Of a stretch of 64,000 bases of DNA, positions 42,604-52,688 are shown one piece after another (the stretch's first letter is position 1; each line of letters begins with the position of its first letter). Below the pieces are notes generated by a model that was not told the DNA's origin, did no database searches, and saw only the letters and a list, made by a program, of their open reading frames with translations. The stretch spans positions 9,435 through 73,434 of the forward strand of contig CALBNS010000019.1 in the NCBI GenBank assembly GCA_937896665.1, written 5' to 3'. This stretch comes from an uncultured Clostridia bacterium. GTDB lineage: Bacteria; Bacillota; Clostridia; Lachnospirales; Lachnospiraceae. Both the position numbers and the translations under genes were made by a program.

Positions 42604-43524
42604 ATGAAATATATTACCGCAACACAAACAACGAACAATAATATTGATAAAGGCCGTCTTCAGATTAACACAACTTCCAGCATTAACTCCACACCTATTG
42701 AGGGTGCAACTATCGGGATTTCCTATACCGGAGTTCCGGAGTCTATGTTGGAGCAGGTTACTACTAATTCTTCCGGTCAGACAGAAACGTTAGAACTTGA
42801 CGCACCGCCTTTAGAATATAGTCTGAATCCGAGTATAGAATTACAGCCTTATTCAGAATACACCTTAGAAGTATCTGCACCAGGATATGAACCGGTCAGC
42901 ATCTCTGGAGCTGAAATCCTTGCCGATGTTACTGCTGTTCAAAATGTATCCTTGCGTCCCATAACGACTCCGGGCGAAGCAGAAGAAGTATTTGTCATCC
43001 CTGCCCACACGTTATACGGTGAATATCCGCCAAAAATTCCCGAGGCTGAAATCAAACCTCTCAATGAAACAGGCGAAATCGTACTTAGCCGTGTCGTAGT
43101 GCCGGAATATATCGTCGTACATGACGGTTCGCCAAGAGACAATACTGCACAGAATTATTATGTAAAATATAAAGACTATATCAAAAATGTTGCATCCAGC
43201 GAAATCTATGCCACATGGCCTGACAGCACTATACGGGCAAATGTGCTTGCAATTATGTCCTTTACGCTTAACCGTGTTTACACAGAATGGTACCGGAACC
43301 AAGGATATGATTTTACAATTACTTCATCTACCGCTTTTGACCACAAATGGATTCCGGAACGAAATATTTTTGAAAACATCTCCGCAATCGTAGATGAACT
43401 TTTTGCTGATTATCTTTCCCGCCCGAATGTCAGACAGCCAATTTTGACGCAGTACTGTGACGGTCGGCGTGTCACGTGTCCGAATTGGTTGACCAAATCG
43501 AAAGAACATGTAAACTATACCTAA
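42604..43524 (+). pseudogene. sleC: SleC-like spore cortex-lytic enzyme, truncated by the prophage
   Basis: SleC is the germination enzyme that degrades spore cortex peptidoglycan in clostridia and is made as an inactive proenzyme. The 306-residue product matches SleC closely: HTLYGEYPPKIPEAEIKP, then VVPEYIVVHDGSP, NVASSEIYATWP, and RVYTEWYRNQGYDFTITSST, ending YCDGRRVTCPNWLT at residue 296. SleC normally continues with a QWGS-type segment and a C-terminal peptidoglycan-binding domain (about 100 residues). Here the frame instead ends KSKEHVNYT in DNA belonging to the prophage. ATG 42604 follows GAGGT, and the frame extends to a TTG at 42592. The C-terminal part should lie beyond the prophage's far end. 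Confidence 0.88.
43460..43494. other. Probable prophage attachment junction inside sleC
   Basis: The SleC homology stops after the codons for CPNWLT (ending 43494); downstream sequence is unrelated and leads into a terminator and the endolysin gene. The attachment core should lie at or just upstream of 43494. The other end is outside the window, so the core itself cannot be defined. Confidence 0.6.
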
Positions 43525-43536
43525 TCATTAAAAGCT

Positions 43537-43579
43537 CCACCTTAGCTAAATTAATAACTAAGGTGGTGTTCCTTTTTTT
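43537..43579 (+). terminator. Terminator at the prophage end
   Basis: CCACCTTAG and CTAAGGTGG pair around a 12-base loop, followed by TGTTCCTTTTTTT. It would stop transcription from truncated sleC into the prophage. Confidence 0.85.
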
Positions 43580-43626
43580 AGTCTACCATTCTTTTCCGAA
43601 TTATTCAACTTATCATTCTACATATT

Positions 43627-44541
43627 TCATACCAATGCGCCGTTGTCATTTGTGTAACACATGCGGCCGTCATCTGCGAAGTAATAAAGTGAGTTATTGA
43701 TTTTCTGTAATCCAGTAACCATTGCTCCGCTGTCACTCAAATAGTACCATTTATTTTCTAGTTTTATCCAACCCGTAGCCATGCGACAATCATTTTTAAA
43801 ATAATACCATTTTTCGTTGATGAATTTCCACGTATTGCATACGGCATAACCATTTGCGTCAAACCAATACCATGCGTCTAATTTGAGCCATTGCGCCTTT
43901 GGATAGCTTCCGTCTTTATTTTTGTACCACCAGCCTTTTGAATCTTTCTGCCATCCAGATGTAGCTTTCTTCTGTAATCCTAAAAACTCCACCAATCCTT
44001 CAGCAACGGCTCTAGCATAGCCGTCTTGTCCTTTCTCACAGGTAATAACTTTATAGTCAATATTGGAATCCATAAATCCACCTTCTACAAGCACTGCAGG
44101 AATTTTATTTTGATTAATTACATACCAATTTTCTTTTTTAATTCCACGACCTTTCAGACCAGTGTATTCCACTAATCTGTGATAGATGCAACTTGCAAGC
44201 CGTATGTCATCTTGAGTTGGATTCTTATCCGTAAATACTTCTACACCTGTAGAATTGTTCCATTTTCCATTATATGCATTGTGATGAATTGATACAAATA
44301 CTACCACGTTATCCGCATTCATATATTCTTTCAAACGACTTGCAAGGCTCTCGTCTACATTTCCCTCATTATGATCTGTTCGAATAACTACCACATCATA
44401 ATCTTTTGTAAGCATTGCCGTAATTTTATCACAGACTCTGTCATTCAGGGTCCACTCTTTAATCCCATCCGGTGTTTGTTTGCCCGGAGTATTAATTCCA
44501 TGCCCAGCATCTAATGCTACTACAATTTTCTTTTCTGCCAT
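43627..44541 (-). CDS. Phage endolysin: N-acetylmuramoyl-L-alanine amidase with cell-wall repeats
   Basis: The 304-residue endolysin has an Amidase_3 domain with zinc ligands in VVALDAGHG (His), EWTLND and FVSIHHNAYNG (His), plus the catalytic Glu in VLVEGGFMDSN. The C-terminal 100 residues hold about five choline-binding-type repeats (GWWYKNKDGSYPKAQW, KWYYFKNDCRMATGW and related units), which bind the cell wall. It should cut the peptide stem from glycan strands at lysis. ATG 44541 has GGAG upstream. It is the last gene of the late operon. Confidence 0.94.
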   Translation of the reverse strand: MAEKKIVVALDAGHGINTPGKQTPDGIKEWTLNDRVCDKITAMLTKDYDVVVIRTDHNEGNVDESLASRLKEYMNADNVVVFVSIHHNAYNGKWNNSTGVEVFTDKNPTQDDIRLASCIYHRLVEYTGLKGRGIKKENWYVINQNKIPAVLVEGGFMDSNIDYKVITCEKGQDGYARAVAEGLVEFLGLQKKATSGWQKDSKGWWYKNKDGSYPKAQWLKLDAWYWFDANGYAVCNTWKFINEKWYYFKNDCRMATGWIKLENKWYYLSDSGAMVTGLQKINNSLYYFADDGRMCYTNDNGALV

Positions 44542-44609
44542 AGTGTTCACTCCTAACATAATTCCTGTGCGACGTCGCACAAAAGAGGACGATGTCACTC
44601 GCCCTCCGC

Positions 44610-44933
44610 CTATTTCTTATTATATTTTGTCCTTTTCCACATTTCAGATACTCGCTCCCATCCGCCTGTGCTGACTAAATACACAATAAACGCAGCAATA
44701 AAAGATGCGAATACATAGTACCAAGTAATCGTAATTTTAAAATACTGACAGGCGACAACAACCGCTACCGGGCATAAAATCATCGATGTGGCTAATGCCA
44801 CCACATTTGTCTGGATCCGATTCAACACCGGCAGTTCCTTAATTACCTGCGTAATGATACTGACCAGAAACGCCAGCACACCGATTGCCATTAGTGCATA
44901 AGTTACATACTGTACAAAAATTTCCATGTTCAT
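44610..44933 (-). CDS. Phage holin-like membrane protein
   Basis: The 107-residue protein has three hydrophobic segments: residues 10-30, 44-62 and 70-92 (TWYYVFASFIAAFIVYLV), and a basic C-terminus. It lies directly upstream of the endolysin gene, where holins are found. A GGAGG site nine bases before the ATG supports the start. A holin would open the membrane at the end of infection. Confidence 0.8.
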   Translation of the reverse strand: MNMEIFVQYVTYALMAIGVLAFLVSIITQVIKELPVLNRIQTNVVALATSMILCPVAVVVACQYFKITITWYYVFASFIAAFIVYLVSTGGWERVSEMWKRTKYNKK

Positions 44934-44936
44934 AAT

Positions 44937-45215
44937 TTAATCCTCCTGATTATGTGCCTGTTTATTTATATGCTTCTCAATCTTTTTAATCGCCTCTGTA
45001 ACAGGTCCATTACATCCCTGTTCCTTTAACCCTTTCAAACACGCTAAGATGCCGTATGTAAGCAGGCATTGTTCTGCTTTCATTTTCTCAATTTCTTCAT
45101 CCTGCTTATTTTGCTTTAAGTACCATTTGTACACCGCGAAAACAGCAGAAAAAATGACCACAAGTGCTGTTACAACACTCGCAGTCGTAGTGATTGTGTT
45201 TATATCAATATACAA
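44937..45215 (-). CDS. Small phage membrane protein near the lysis cassette
   Basis: The 92-residue product has one N-terminal membrane helix (ASVVTALVVIFSAVFAVYKW) and a cytoplasmic helical tail ending in EKHINKQAHNQ. Such proteins commonly accompany holins in Firmicute phages and may be a second holin or a spanin-like part. I chose the TTG at 45215, which has AAGGA seven bases upstream; an ATG at 45260 also exists but directly follows a terminator hairpin. Confidence 0.72.
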   Translation of the reverse strand: MYIDINTITTTASVVTALVVIFSAVFAVYKWYLKQNKQDEEIEKMKAEQCLLTYGILACLKGLKEQGCNGPVTEAIKKIEKHINKQAHNQED

Positions 45216-45261
45216 TGTCTTTTCCTTTCTGCCGGCCCTAGCCGGCGCAATTTTCTGCATA

Positions 45262-45284
45262 ATAAAAAGACCTCTATGGTCTTG
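45262..45284 (-). terminator. Terminator between tail and lysis genes
   Basis: On the minus strand AAGACC and GGTCTT pair around ATAGA and are followed by TTTATT. It may attenuate late transcription before the lysis genes. Confidence 0.6.
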
Positions 45285-45355
45285 CTCTGATTTCCATATT
45301 TATCACCTATTTTTCCTAACATAATGATGGCTTTATCACTTTTTCCAGCTACTTG

Positions 45356-47269
45356 CTATTCTAATTTTGCATGTATGACATATACGGTATTGCCTGCTGT
45401 GGTTGAAGCTATTGAATACGTATTGTCACTTTTCGTAAATCGAACAGGAATCGGTACATAAGCTGCATTGACCGCATGTACATTTACTATTTCCCCATAT
45501 TTTTCAATGTTCTCTTTTGGAATGGCTATTCCTCCTTGAAAATGTGTGTAAGGCTGACAGTAGGCATTTGTCGGAAGTGTAATTGTACGAGTAACTTGGG
45601 CGGTTACAACCTTTTTCTTTGTTGACATCCACTCACTCCATTCATTATCATAGAAAAATCTCTCATAGGTCAGCGAATTCTCCTTATCACATGTAGTAAG
45701 TCTCTGAAAGATTTCTCCACTGTCACCGGCACTTTCCACCAGTAATATAAACTTTCCATCCGACACGGGACAATTCAGGTACCCTGCAGATGATGAATCG
45801 CGTCCTGCATATGTATTTGGAATCGTCATCTCATTCAAGTCCGTTCCATTATCAAGCACCAGGCGGAGCAGTCCACCACTGAAACGCGTCTTAAAGCCGA
45901 TATCAAATACTCCTTCCAGCTCTGCAAGTTTTCCAAATGCTGCACCAAGTCCGTTTCTAAATCTTGACAGAAACGGCTGAACTGACGGACCATATATCTG
46001 CTTTTCCACGGTGCCGAATTTATCGGTAATACGAAGTATGATATCGTAAGTCGATTTTTTATCTGCTGCAAACACAAATCTTCCATCATCTACACTGTAC
46101 TGATTCTGATACGCACTCAAAATCATTATGCTATAGACATCTTCTGTATTCTTTTTGTAATAAATGTTGTACTTCGCTGTATTTTTTCCTTCTAAAGGTG
46201 TAATTTCACATGCAAAGTTTACTCCAAGATAAGCCCCTGAACTATGTTTGGTTCCATCTGGCTGACAGCGTTTTGCATACACCTTCGTAATTTTCGGTGC
46301 CTTGTACTCATAGACTTCTATTGTCTGCTGAATGACCACTGTTCGTTTTCTTGAATCTGTTACAGTTACACGAATATCTAATGTTCCGCTTCCTGCGATT
46401 ACATCTGTGGTAAACTCTGCTTTCGCATATGTCTTTTCGTCAATTTCCGTCTTATAAGAAGAAATTGTAGAACCGTAAGCACCTGAAGCATTAATTACAG
46501 CATGTACGGCCGATTTAGTCTGAATATATTTTCCGTACATTGCGAAATATCCGTTCGCATCTGACATTTTTAACGAAGCAGTTGGTTTCACAGTATCCGG
46601 TACATACACCGTTACATTCTTATATACATCATTTCCGATTCTCTGCGTACCATGAAAGGTTCTGATGCAGAGCTGCATGGTACCTTTGGATTCGTTTGGA
46701 AATTGCCCACACAAATCCATCGGCGGAGTGAATTCTAAATATGTGCCATGACCTGTGCCAAGATTAAACCACTCACTGTACCCGACCTTATACCAAAATT
46801 GATGAGTAAACGAAGAACTGTTTCTTTCAATGTTTACAGCAATTCTGCTTCCAATCATATTTCCTACGATTTCGCCAAACGAACTGGCTCTTGGAATATC
46901 ATCAAGTGTAATCGTGTCAGCACAAGTGCTGTTTACGCTTGATGAATAAATAGCAGCGCTTATGCTTACATTGATTTTCTTTTTCCCATCCGAATCATGC
47001 TTTATTGAAATCGAACCGGAACCAAGACTTTGATTCGCAGACATCTGGAATCTCCCTGTAATATTTAGCACGGTAGTGTTATTGATTACTACCATCACAG
47101 GTCCTGCTTTTACCCAGCTGCTCCCATAGTTTTCTGCAAAAGCCTTCCAATAGAAGGTTGATGAATTGTCAGTTACGCTCTGCTTTATAGACCATTCCAC
47201 CCGTATGTTTCGAGGGCAGTTGCTAAATCCGGTTGCATTTCCTGATTTGAATGTTCCATCTTTTGCCAT
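45356..47269 (-). CDS. Phage tail/receptor-binding protein (DUF859-like)
   Basis: The 637-residue protein begins MAKDGTFKSGNATGF, then has repeated beta-sandwich segments (FYWKAFAENYGSSWVKAGPV, then SRIAVNIERNSSSFTHQFWY). The mid-region has YAKRCQPDGTKHSSGAYLGV, and the C-terminus has a beta-rich host-binding part. It matches the DUF859 siphovirus minor structural family from memory. It sits after the Tal gene (overlapping by one base), the usual place for the receptor-binding or baseplate fibre. Confidence 0.78.
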   Translation of the reverse strand: MAKDGTFKSGNATGFSNCPRNIRVEWSIKQSVTDNSSTFYWKAFAENYGSSWVKAGPVMVVINNTTVLNITGRFQMSANQSLGSGSISIKHDSDGKKKINVSISAAIYSSSVNSTCADTITLDDIPRASSFGEIVGNMIGSRIAVNIERNSSSFTHQFWYKVGYSEWFNLGTGHGTYLEFTPPMDLCGQFPNESKGTMQLCIRTFHGTQRIGNDVYKNVTVYVPDTVKPTASLKMSDANGYFAMYGKYIQTKSAVHAVINASGAYGSTISSYKTEIDEKTYAKAEFTTDVIAGSGTLDIRVTVTDSRKRTVVIQQTIEVYEYKAPKITKVYAKRCQPDGTKHSSGAYLGVNFACEITPLEGKNTAKYNIYYKKNTEDVYSIMILSAYQNQYSVDDGRFVFAADKKSTYDIILRITDKFGTVEKQIYGPSVQPFLSRFRNGLGAAFGKLAELEGVFDIGFKTRFSGGLLRLVLDNGTDLNEMTIPNTYAGRDSSSAGYLNCPVSDGKFILLVESAGDSGEIFQRLTTCDKENSLTYERFFYDNEWSEWMSTKKKVVTAQVTRTITLPTNAYCQPYTHFQGGIAIPKENIEKYGEIVNVHAVNAAYVPIPVRFTKSDNTYSIASTTAGNTVYVIHAKLE

Positions 47270-48870
47270 TAGAAATCACCTCCTACATAGTATTCATTAA
47301 CTCTACCTTCCTCATCCATCTCGCTGATATATCCCAATACAGTCATTTTCCTTTCTACTGTGATTTCCGGTGCATGTACTTCTCCATTTGCAATCCATAG
47401 CACCTCAATATCATTTACCATCATGCTGAACCGGTCGTTATCGATTACAACTTTATAGGGATTATCAACCTGTCCAATTGTCAGACCGTCGATATCAAAT
47501 GTAAAATATTTGCTAATCAGATTAAATTTGTCCTGCAGGTCCTTATCAAGCTTCGAGATGTCAATCTGAATGCCTTCTGCAGTCTGTGCGATGCTGGATT
47601 TTAATTCCTTGACAATCGCCTCAATGTCTCCCTTTGTGTAGTAGCTTGTGCCGACCTGCAATATAATCTCATCTGACATCTGCTCTATCTTGGAAGATGT
47701 ACGGCTCTCAATAATCTGCACGCTTTCCCCTACCATGGTTTCGCAATCCTCTACGACTTTCCCGATAAGTCCGTGGATAATTTTGTCATTTTCGACTTGT
47801 TTATCTACGAAAGTACGACGTTCATCTCCAAGTGAAAGGCTGCTGTCTGCCGGATCCAAAATGTTGATGGATAGCTTCCTTGTTAGGAACAAATCATTGA
47901 AATCATGTGGTTCACTTTCTACTTGCGTGTAATACCCAAGCCGGAAACTCTGAATCTTTAAATTCAATGCATGAAGATCTACGGCCGACAGTTCAATGGT
48001 CTGAGTGAGATGGATGCGATTTGCAAGTTCCTCTTCCGCTTTCCTTTTGAGATTTGATGGAAGGGTAACATCGTCAAAGACAACCGTATCAATAATCCAT
48101 CCATACTTGTCCACAGCTTCCTGGGAATAAACATAATCGATTCCATCATTGATATCTTTAATTGTGAGTCGCTCTCCGGTCTCATTTCCTTCCTCGTCTT
48201 TTAATTTAGCGCCATAGGGTATGATTGCAGTGGCAATGTCTGAGCCCTTTATTACTTCTTCAAAATCAAGCAGGTTTTCCCCGAATTTCACGGGCTGCTG
48301 ATTCAATTTATCGAAGTCCTTTAGGTAATCAATATATACTCCATCCTCTTCCTCTCTGGTCCAAAGATAGCCGCCGAGAAGACCCACCAGCTTCTCCTTC
48401 ATTTCGTTCAAGGTCTTTGTGCAATTGCTATTTGCTCGCACAATGTAATCATTTGGGTCCGTAACGGTACAAATGCCTATTTTAAATTGCTTTTCTTCAT
48501 CCACTTGGAAATTATGTGTATTCACAAAGAATCTGAAATACTCTTCCACTGTACCTTCAAACTGATACGGCCTTACTACGGAATCCAAGAAAAAAGCAAG
48601 CTCCCCTTCACAGGTTACCTGCAGTTCGTTATACATCCCACGCTTGGCATTCAGCACACGCCCACGGAATAGTCTGTCATTATCGTCATACACTTTTACC
48701 ATGGATTTCATTTTCTTTATGCTTCCATACTTCGCATTGTTTTTGTAAATGGTAAAAACAAAAGTACCGGTTTTGTTGACTTCCATTTTTAGCCTTGCCC
48801 TTGCCAAGGGAAGTTCGTATGTCATATTCGGGTGATACAGAAGTTCTCCGTCTAAATAGCATTTATACAT
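47269..48870 (-). CDS. Phage tail-associated protein (Tal / prophage endopeptidase tail)
   Basis: The 533-residue product starts MYKCYLDGELLYHPNMTYEL and has the N-terminal gp27-like tail-hub fold (FRGRVLNAKRGMYNELQVTC), then VTDPNDYIVRANSNCTKTLN, and a C-terminal beta-rich region. It matches the phage minor structural protein N-terminal family (TIGR01665). The ATG at 48870 overlaps the Dit stop (TAATG). It forms the tail tip with Dit. Confidence 0.85.
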   Translation of the reverse strand: MYKCYLDGELLYHPNMTYELPLARARLKMEVNKTGTFVFTIYKNNAKYGSIKKMKSMVKVYDDNDRLFRGRVLNAKRGMYNELQVTCEGELAFFLDSVVRPYQFEGTVEEYFRFFVNTHNFQVDEEKQFKIGICTVTDPNDYIVRANSNCTKTLNEMKEKLVGLLGGYLWTREEEDGVYIDYLKDFDKLNQQPVKFGENLLDFEEVIKGSDIATAIIPYGAKLKDEEGNETGERLTIKDINDGIDYVYSQEAVDKYGWIIDTVVFDDVTLPSNLKRKAEEELANRIHLTQTIELSAVDLHALNLKIQSFRLGYYTQVESEPHDFNDLFLTRKLSINILDPADSSLSLGDERRTFVDKQVENDKIIHGLIGKVVEDCETMVGESVQIIESRTSSKIEQMSDEIILQVGTSYYTKGDIEAIVKELKSSIAQTAEGIQIDISKLDKDLQDKFNLISKYFTFDIDGLTIGQVDNPYKVVIDNDRFSMMVNDIEVLWIANGEVHAPEITVERKMTVLGYISEMDEEGRVNEYYVGGDF

Positions 48871-49526
48871 TACAGACTTCCCTCCTGATATAAAAATGTG
48901 ATATTTCCTGTTCCATAACACCGAAGAATGTTATCCCCGGATTTAAACAGGATATCCGGAACAATACTTTCCCCTGCCGGCACAGCATAGGATATCCCTT
49001 CGAATTCAATACGAAACTCTGCATCAGTAAGAATCGTAGGCACCACATGCTTCTTAAGGTTATTGCATACAGCTGTCGTTTCGCCGGCAACAGATAAGGT
49101 TACGGATGTTTTTTCCTTTTTTAACTTGTAGGGTTGCACTGTGCAGGCTATCGTCACTGCACTGATGACAGAATTCCTTTTCTGTACATCAACAGATACA
49201 TGCCCAAACCAATAGAAATCACTATCTTCATCAAGAATGATTTTTTTATTCTCTCCATGCAAAGCATTTTTAAGCTCAGAACCATCTTTGTAGTATCCTG
49301 GAAAACCACCATCCTCTACGTCAAATTCGAACCACAATGTACGGTCCTTGTACACAGGATAATCCAAGAAATCACTTAATACTACGGTTCCTTTTCCCGG
49401 AATGTCTACCGTATTTCGTTCCTGTATTGCCTCTCCGATGTATACGGAATTGAGATACAGTTGAAAATCGCCCCATGTATGGTAATCTCCGATTTGGATT
49501 CCGACATAATTTGTTGCATTTTCCAA
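48870..49526 (-). CDS. Phage distal tail protein (Dit-like)
   Basis: The 218-residue product has the siphovirus tail-tip layout, with YHTWGDFQLYLNSVYIGEA near the start, TVDIPGKGTVVLSDFLDYP, and a galectin-like beta C-terminus. It lies between the tape measure gene and the Tal gene, the normal Dit position. Dit forms the hub connecting the tail tube to the baseplate. Confidence 0.82.
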   Translation of the reverse strand: MENATNYVGIQIGDYHTWGDFQLYLNSVYIGEAIQERNTVDIPGKGTVVLSDFLDYPVYKDRTLWFEFDVEDGGFPGYYKDGSELKNALHGENKKIILDEDSDFYWFGHVSVDVQKRNSVISAVTIACTVQPYKLKKEKTSVTLSVAGETTAVCNNLKKHVVPTILTDAEFRIEFEGISYAVPAGESIVPDILFKSGDNILRCYGTGNITFLYQEGSL

Positions 49527-49528
49527 TC

Positions 49529-52500
49529 CTATACACCCCTTCCTGCTAATTCTGCATTCACAGTGATTGCATCTTCAAAAATTGGAACGAACACATCAAG
49601 GAACTGCTGCTTATTCATATTGATAGTTGCATGTAGGGTCTTTGGTGCTTGCTCAGTCTTTTGCACGACACTACCTGAATATTGCTTATTCTCATCAGCC
49701 GTAAGAACTCGTTCACCTTTATGCAAAATAGCCTTGTATCCGTCATAAGGAACATTGTCGAGCCCATTATAATGGCTTAAGCCTCTTGTAACATCGTTTA
49801 TAGCACTGCTTATTCCACCAGAAACTTTTCCAGAAACAGAGATAGAGATACTTCTATTTCTTGCTGCGTAATCTGCTTCTGAAGAAATTTCTTTGAGATC
49901 TAAAATTGTTCCATCCTTATTCACTTTTATGTTATACGGTGTTCCATTGATGTCTACAATTCCTTGTCTTGTACTATCTGTTTCGTCTTTTAGTTCCGTC
50001 ATATAACCAATAACGATCCCATTGCTGCTGATTAATTTCCCGGAAGATTCCTCGTATTTAGCGTGTTCATCAATCATCAGATCATAGGAACCATTGTAGT
50101 TTTTGGCCATTGTACGTATATTCTCTTCTACCTGTCTGCTATATGCTCCTATTTCTCCAGTTCCAAATTTAACTATGCCAACAATTTCATTTGTTGCTTC
50201 ATCAACATCAATCAGAAGTAAGTCCATAGTACCTGTAGCCGTGTTGTACATTTTGTAATATCCATCACTATATACGCTATCTAATTCATCATAATAAGAC
50301 CTCATTCTTGACAGACTCTCTTGATTCTTAAGATCATCATTTTTCAAAATTTCACCGTTATATTTGTTGATGACTCCTACCAAATTTGGGTTTTTCTCAT
50401 TAACAATACCAAGGTATTGATCCCACAAATCGTTTTGAATGTCGATTTTTCTCTGTTTATCGTTCTCCAAATTCGTTATCTGCTCCTCTAAACATGCCCT
50501 TTCTTCTCCCTCGTAATCATTCAAATGAGCTTTCAACATTTCAATCTCTGTATCATAAGCAGCTTTAATCTGTATGATTTCTTCATCACGTGCTTTCGCT
50601 TTCTCCTGTAGTAGCTCTGATGCACTCTCTGCATCCATCGTTTTTACTCTGGCGACAAACTCATTTTTTGCGTACATGATTTCTTCCTGTGTACCGCCAA
50701 GTGCCTCCAATTCTATTTGCCGAATCCGTCTGGTTTTCTCTTCGATATCTGCAATTTCCTGCTCGTTCATTTCGCGGCTTTCATCCACCGCCTTTTGCTT
50801 AATTGCCAAAATCTCCGCCTTTAGAGTCTGTACCTCCTTGATTTGTTTATCGCTTGAGGCAGATAATATCTCAAGCACCCTCTGTTCACTCTCGTCAATA
50901 ATTTTATCATCCGCGATGAACAATTCCCTTAATGACTTCTGACTTTCATCCTTTTTGCTTTGGATTGTATTAATTGCCTGATTACACATATCCGAAATTC
51001 GTTGGTTAAATTCATCACTTTCTTCCTGTGAAATAACATCATCGAATCCTATTTCTCTCAGGAACACATCAAATTCCTGAAGCTCTTCCGTGGATTTCTT
51101 TACAGCATCTTGAAATCCTTTGCTGATATCTTCCGAAAATTCCTTGTGTACAAGACCTAGTTCCTCTAATTCTTCCCTTGTACGTGTCTGCACACCATTT
51201 AGCCTCGCCATTACCTTTTCCATTCCTGACATCTCGTCAGACGCTTCAACGACTGACCGGCTCATAAACTGTGAATTCTCGTGTATCGCATAGATACCGG
51301 TTCCTACAGCTGCCACTCCTACAAGAAGTGGCGCGCAGATTGCAGACAGATTAGCCATTCCTCCAAGCAGTCCAACACCCTCCAGGCTTCCCATTGCCGT
51401 ACTAACACCACTCATAACACTGCTTAACTTTGTAAATGTCGTAATTCCACCACCGACTACTTTGAATGCAGGACCAGCTGCTGCAGATAGTGCCATCCAT
51501 TTGACTATATTCTTTTGCTCTTCTTCTGTTAGCCTGTCAAAATAATCTGCAGCTTTCCCAATAACATCCGTAACTTTTGTGATAATCGGGATAAAAGAAG
51601 AACCAAATTTTATTCCTGCATTTTTAAGTTCATTCAGTGCCCCTTTCAGTTGCTCTGCAGGAGTTGCATCCATTTTATCGAACGCATCCTGTGTTGCACC
51701 GACACTTCTGTTCATTGCAGAAAGCATTTCGTTATATTCTTCTCCGTTTCCCTTTGCCAGCACAAGAGCTGCAGAACCTGCCTCAACTGAACCAAACATA
51801 TCTTTTAACGTCTTACCATTTTTCTCGGCATACTGACTCATCATATTCAAAATTTCAGAGGTTGAAACCCCTTCTTTTTTGAGTTCTGCAAATCCCTTTC
51901 CGGCCATTTCACGCAGTGCCTTGTCCGAAACGCTCCCTGTCTTTCCAAGTTCTGAAAGCATTTGCTTCATATAAGTTCCAGCCTCGGCAGTTGCGATACC
52001 GTTTTTCGTAAGCTGTGCATAGGACGCTGACAACTCGTTCATGCCAAAATTGACAGAACTTGCAATCGGAATAACCTTACCCATGCTCTGGCTTAGTTCA
52101 TCTACCGTTGTCTTACCAAGATTCTGTGTTGTAATCAGCATATCAGACAGCTTTGTGGCGTCATTGGCACTGAGATTGTATCCATTGATGGCTGTCGTCA
52201 AAATATCCACAGCGGATGCGCCTGAAGTAAAGCCGCCTTTTGCAAGCTTCATAGCATTGGTAGTAAACTCTACTGCCTTCTTCTGATCTACACCGGCAGA
52301 TATTGCCTGATAGACAGATTCAGAATATTCATCCACAGCTACCTTTGTATCATTTGAACCGTCTATAAGTGCATCTTTATAGTTATTGTAATCAACAACA
52401 CCATCATCTAAGAGGGTGCTGACCTTTGCAAAGCTGCTTTCGAAATCAACAGACATCTTTGTGGTTGCAGCTCCTAATCCAACGACAGGAACTGTCAGCC

Positions 52501-52687
52501 CCTTCGTAAGCGCTGTACCTACCTTCGATAGACCTTCCCCTGCCTTGGTAAGTCCCGACAAGCTTTTTTCCACTTTATCGGCTTCCTCTTTTCCTTGCTG
52601 GGCGGCTTTTTTCATGTCTTCCTTGAACTGCTTTGTGTCTACCTTAAGCTCTGTAAGCAATGGTGCTAATTCTAATCCTGCGGGCAA
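49529..52687 (-). CDS. Phage tail tape measure protein
   Basis: The 1052-residue protein sets tail length and is the largest in the prophage. It has long helical stretches, a Gly/Ala-rich hydrophobic region near residues 415-480 (membrane-insertion segment in DNA ejection), and coiled-coil regions such as VDESREMNEQEIADIEEKTR. The N-terminus LAPLLTELKVDTKQFKEDMK is typical. I chose the TTG at 52687, seven bases after GGAGG; the frame extends to a GTG at 52696 that overlaps that site. The frameshifted chaperone ends at 52689. Confidence 0.93.
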   Translation of the reverse strand: MPAGLELAPLLTELKVDTKQFKEDMKKAAQQGKEEADKVEKSLSGLTKAGEGLSKVGTALTKGLTVPVVGLGAATTKMSVDFESSFAKVSTLLDDGVVDYNNYKDALIDGSNDTKVAVDEYSESVYQAISAGVDQKKAVEFTTNAMKLAKGGFTSGASAVDILTTAINGYNLSANDATKLSDMLITTQNLGKTTVDELSQSMGKVIPIASSVNFGMNELSASYAQLTKNGIATAEAGTYMKQMLSELGKTGSVSDKALREMAGKGFAELKKEGVSTSEILNMMSQYAEKNGKTLKDMFGSVEAGSAALVLAKGNGEEYNEMLSAMNRSVGATQDAFDKMDATPAEQLKGALNELKNAGIKFGSSFIPIITKVTDVIGKAADYFDRLTEEEQKNIVKWMALSAAAGPAFKVVGGGITTFTKLSSVMSGVSTAMGSLEGVGLLGGMANLSAICAPLLVGVAAVGTGIYAIHENSQFMSRSVVEASDEMSGMEKVMARLNGVQTRTREELEELGLVHKEFSEDISKGFQDAVKKSTEELQEFDVFLREIGFDDVISQEESDEFNQRISDMCNQAINTIQSKKDESQKSLRELFIADDKIIDESEQRVLEILSASSDKQIKEVQTLKAEILAIKQKAVDESREMNEQEIADIEEKTRRIRQIELEALGGTQEEIMYAKNEFVARVKTMDAESASELLQEKAKARDEEIIQIKAAYDTEIEMLKAHLNDYEGEERACLEEQITNLENDKQRKIDIQNDLWDQYLGIVNEKNPNLVGVINKYNGEILKNDDLKNQESLSRMRSYYDELDSVYSDGYYKMYNTATGTMDLLLIDVDEATNEIVGIVKFGTGEIGAYSRQVEENIRTMAKNYNGSYDLMIDEHAKYEESSGKLISSNGIVIGYMTELKDETDSTRQGIVDINGTPYNIKVNKDGTILDLKEISSEADYAARNRSISISVSGKVSGGISSAINDVTRGLSHYNGLDNVPYDGYKAILHKGERVLTADENKQYSGSVVQKTEQAPKTLHATINMNKQQFLDVFVPIFEDAITVNAELAGRGV

Positions 52688-52688
52688 A

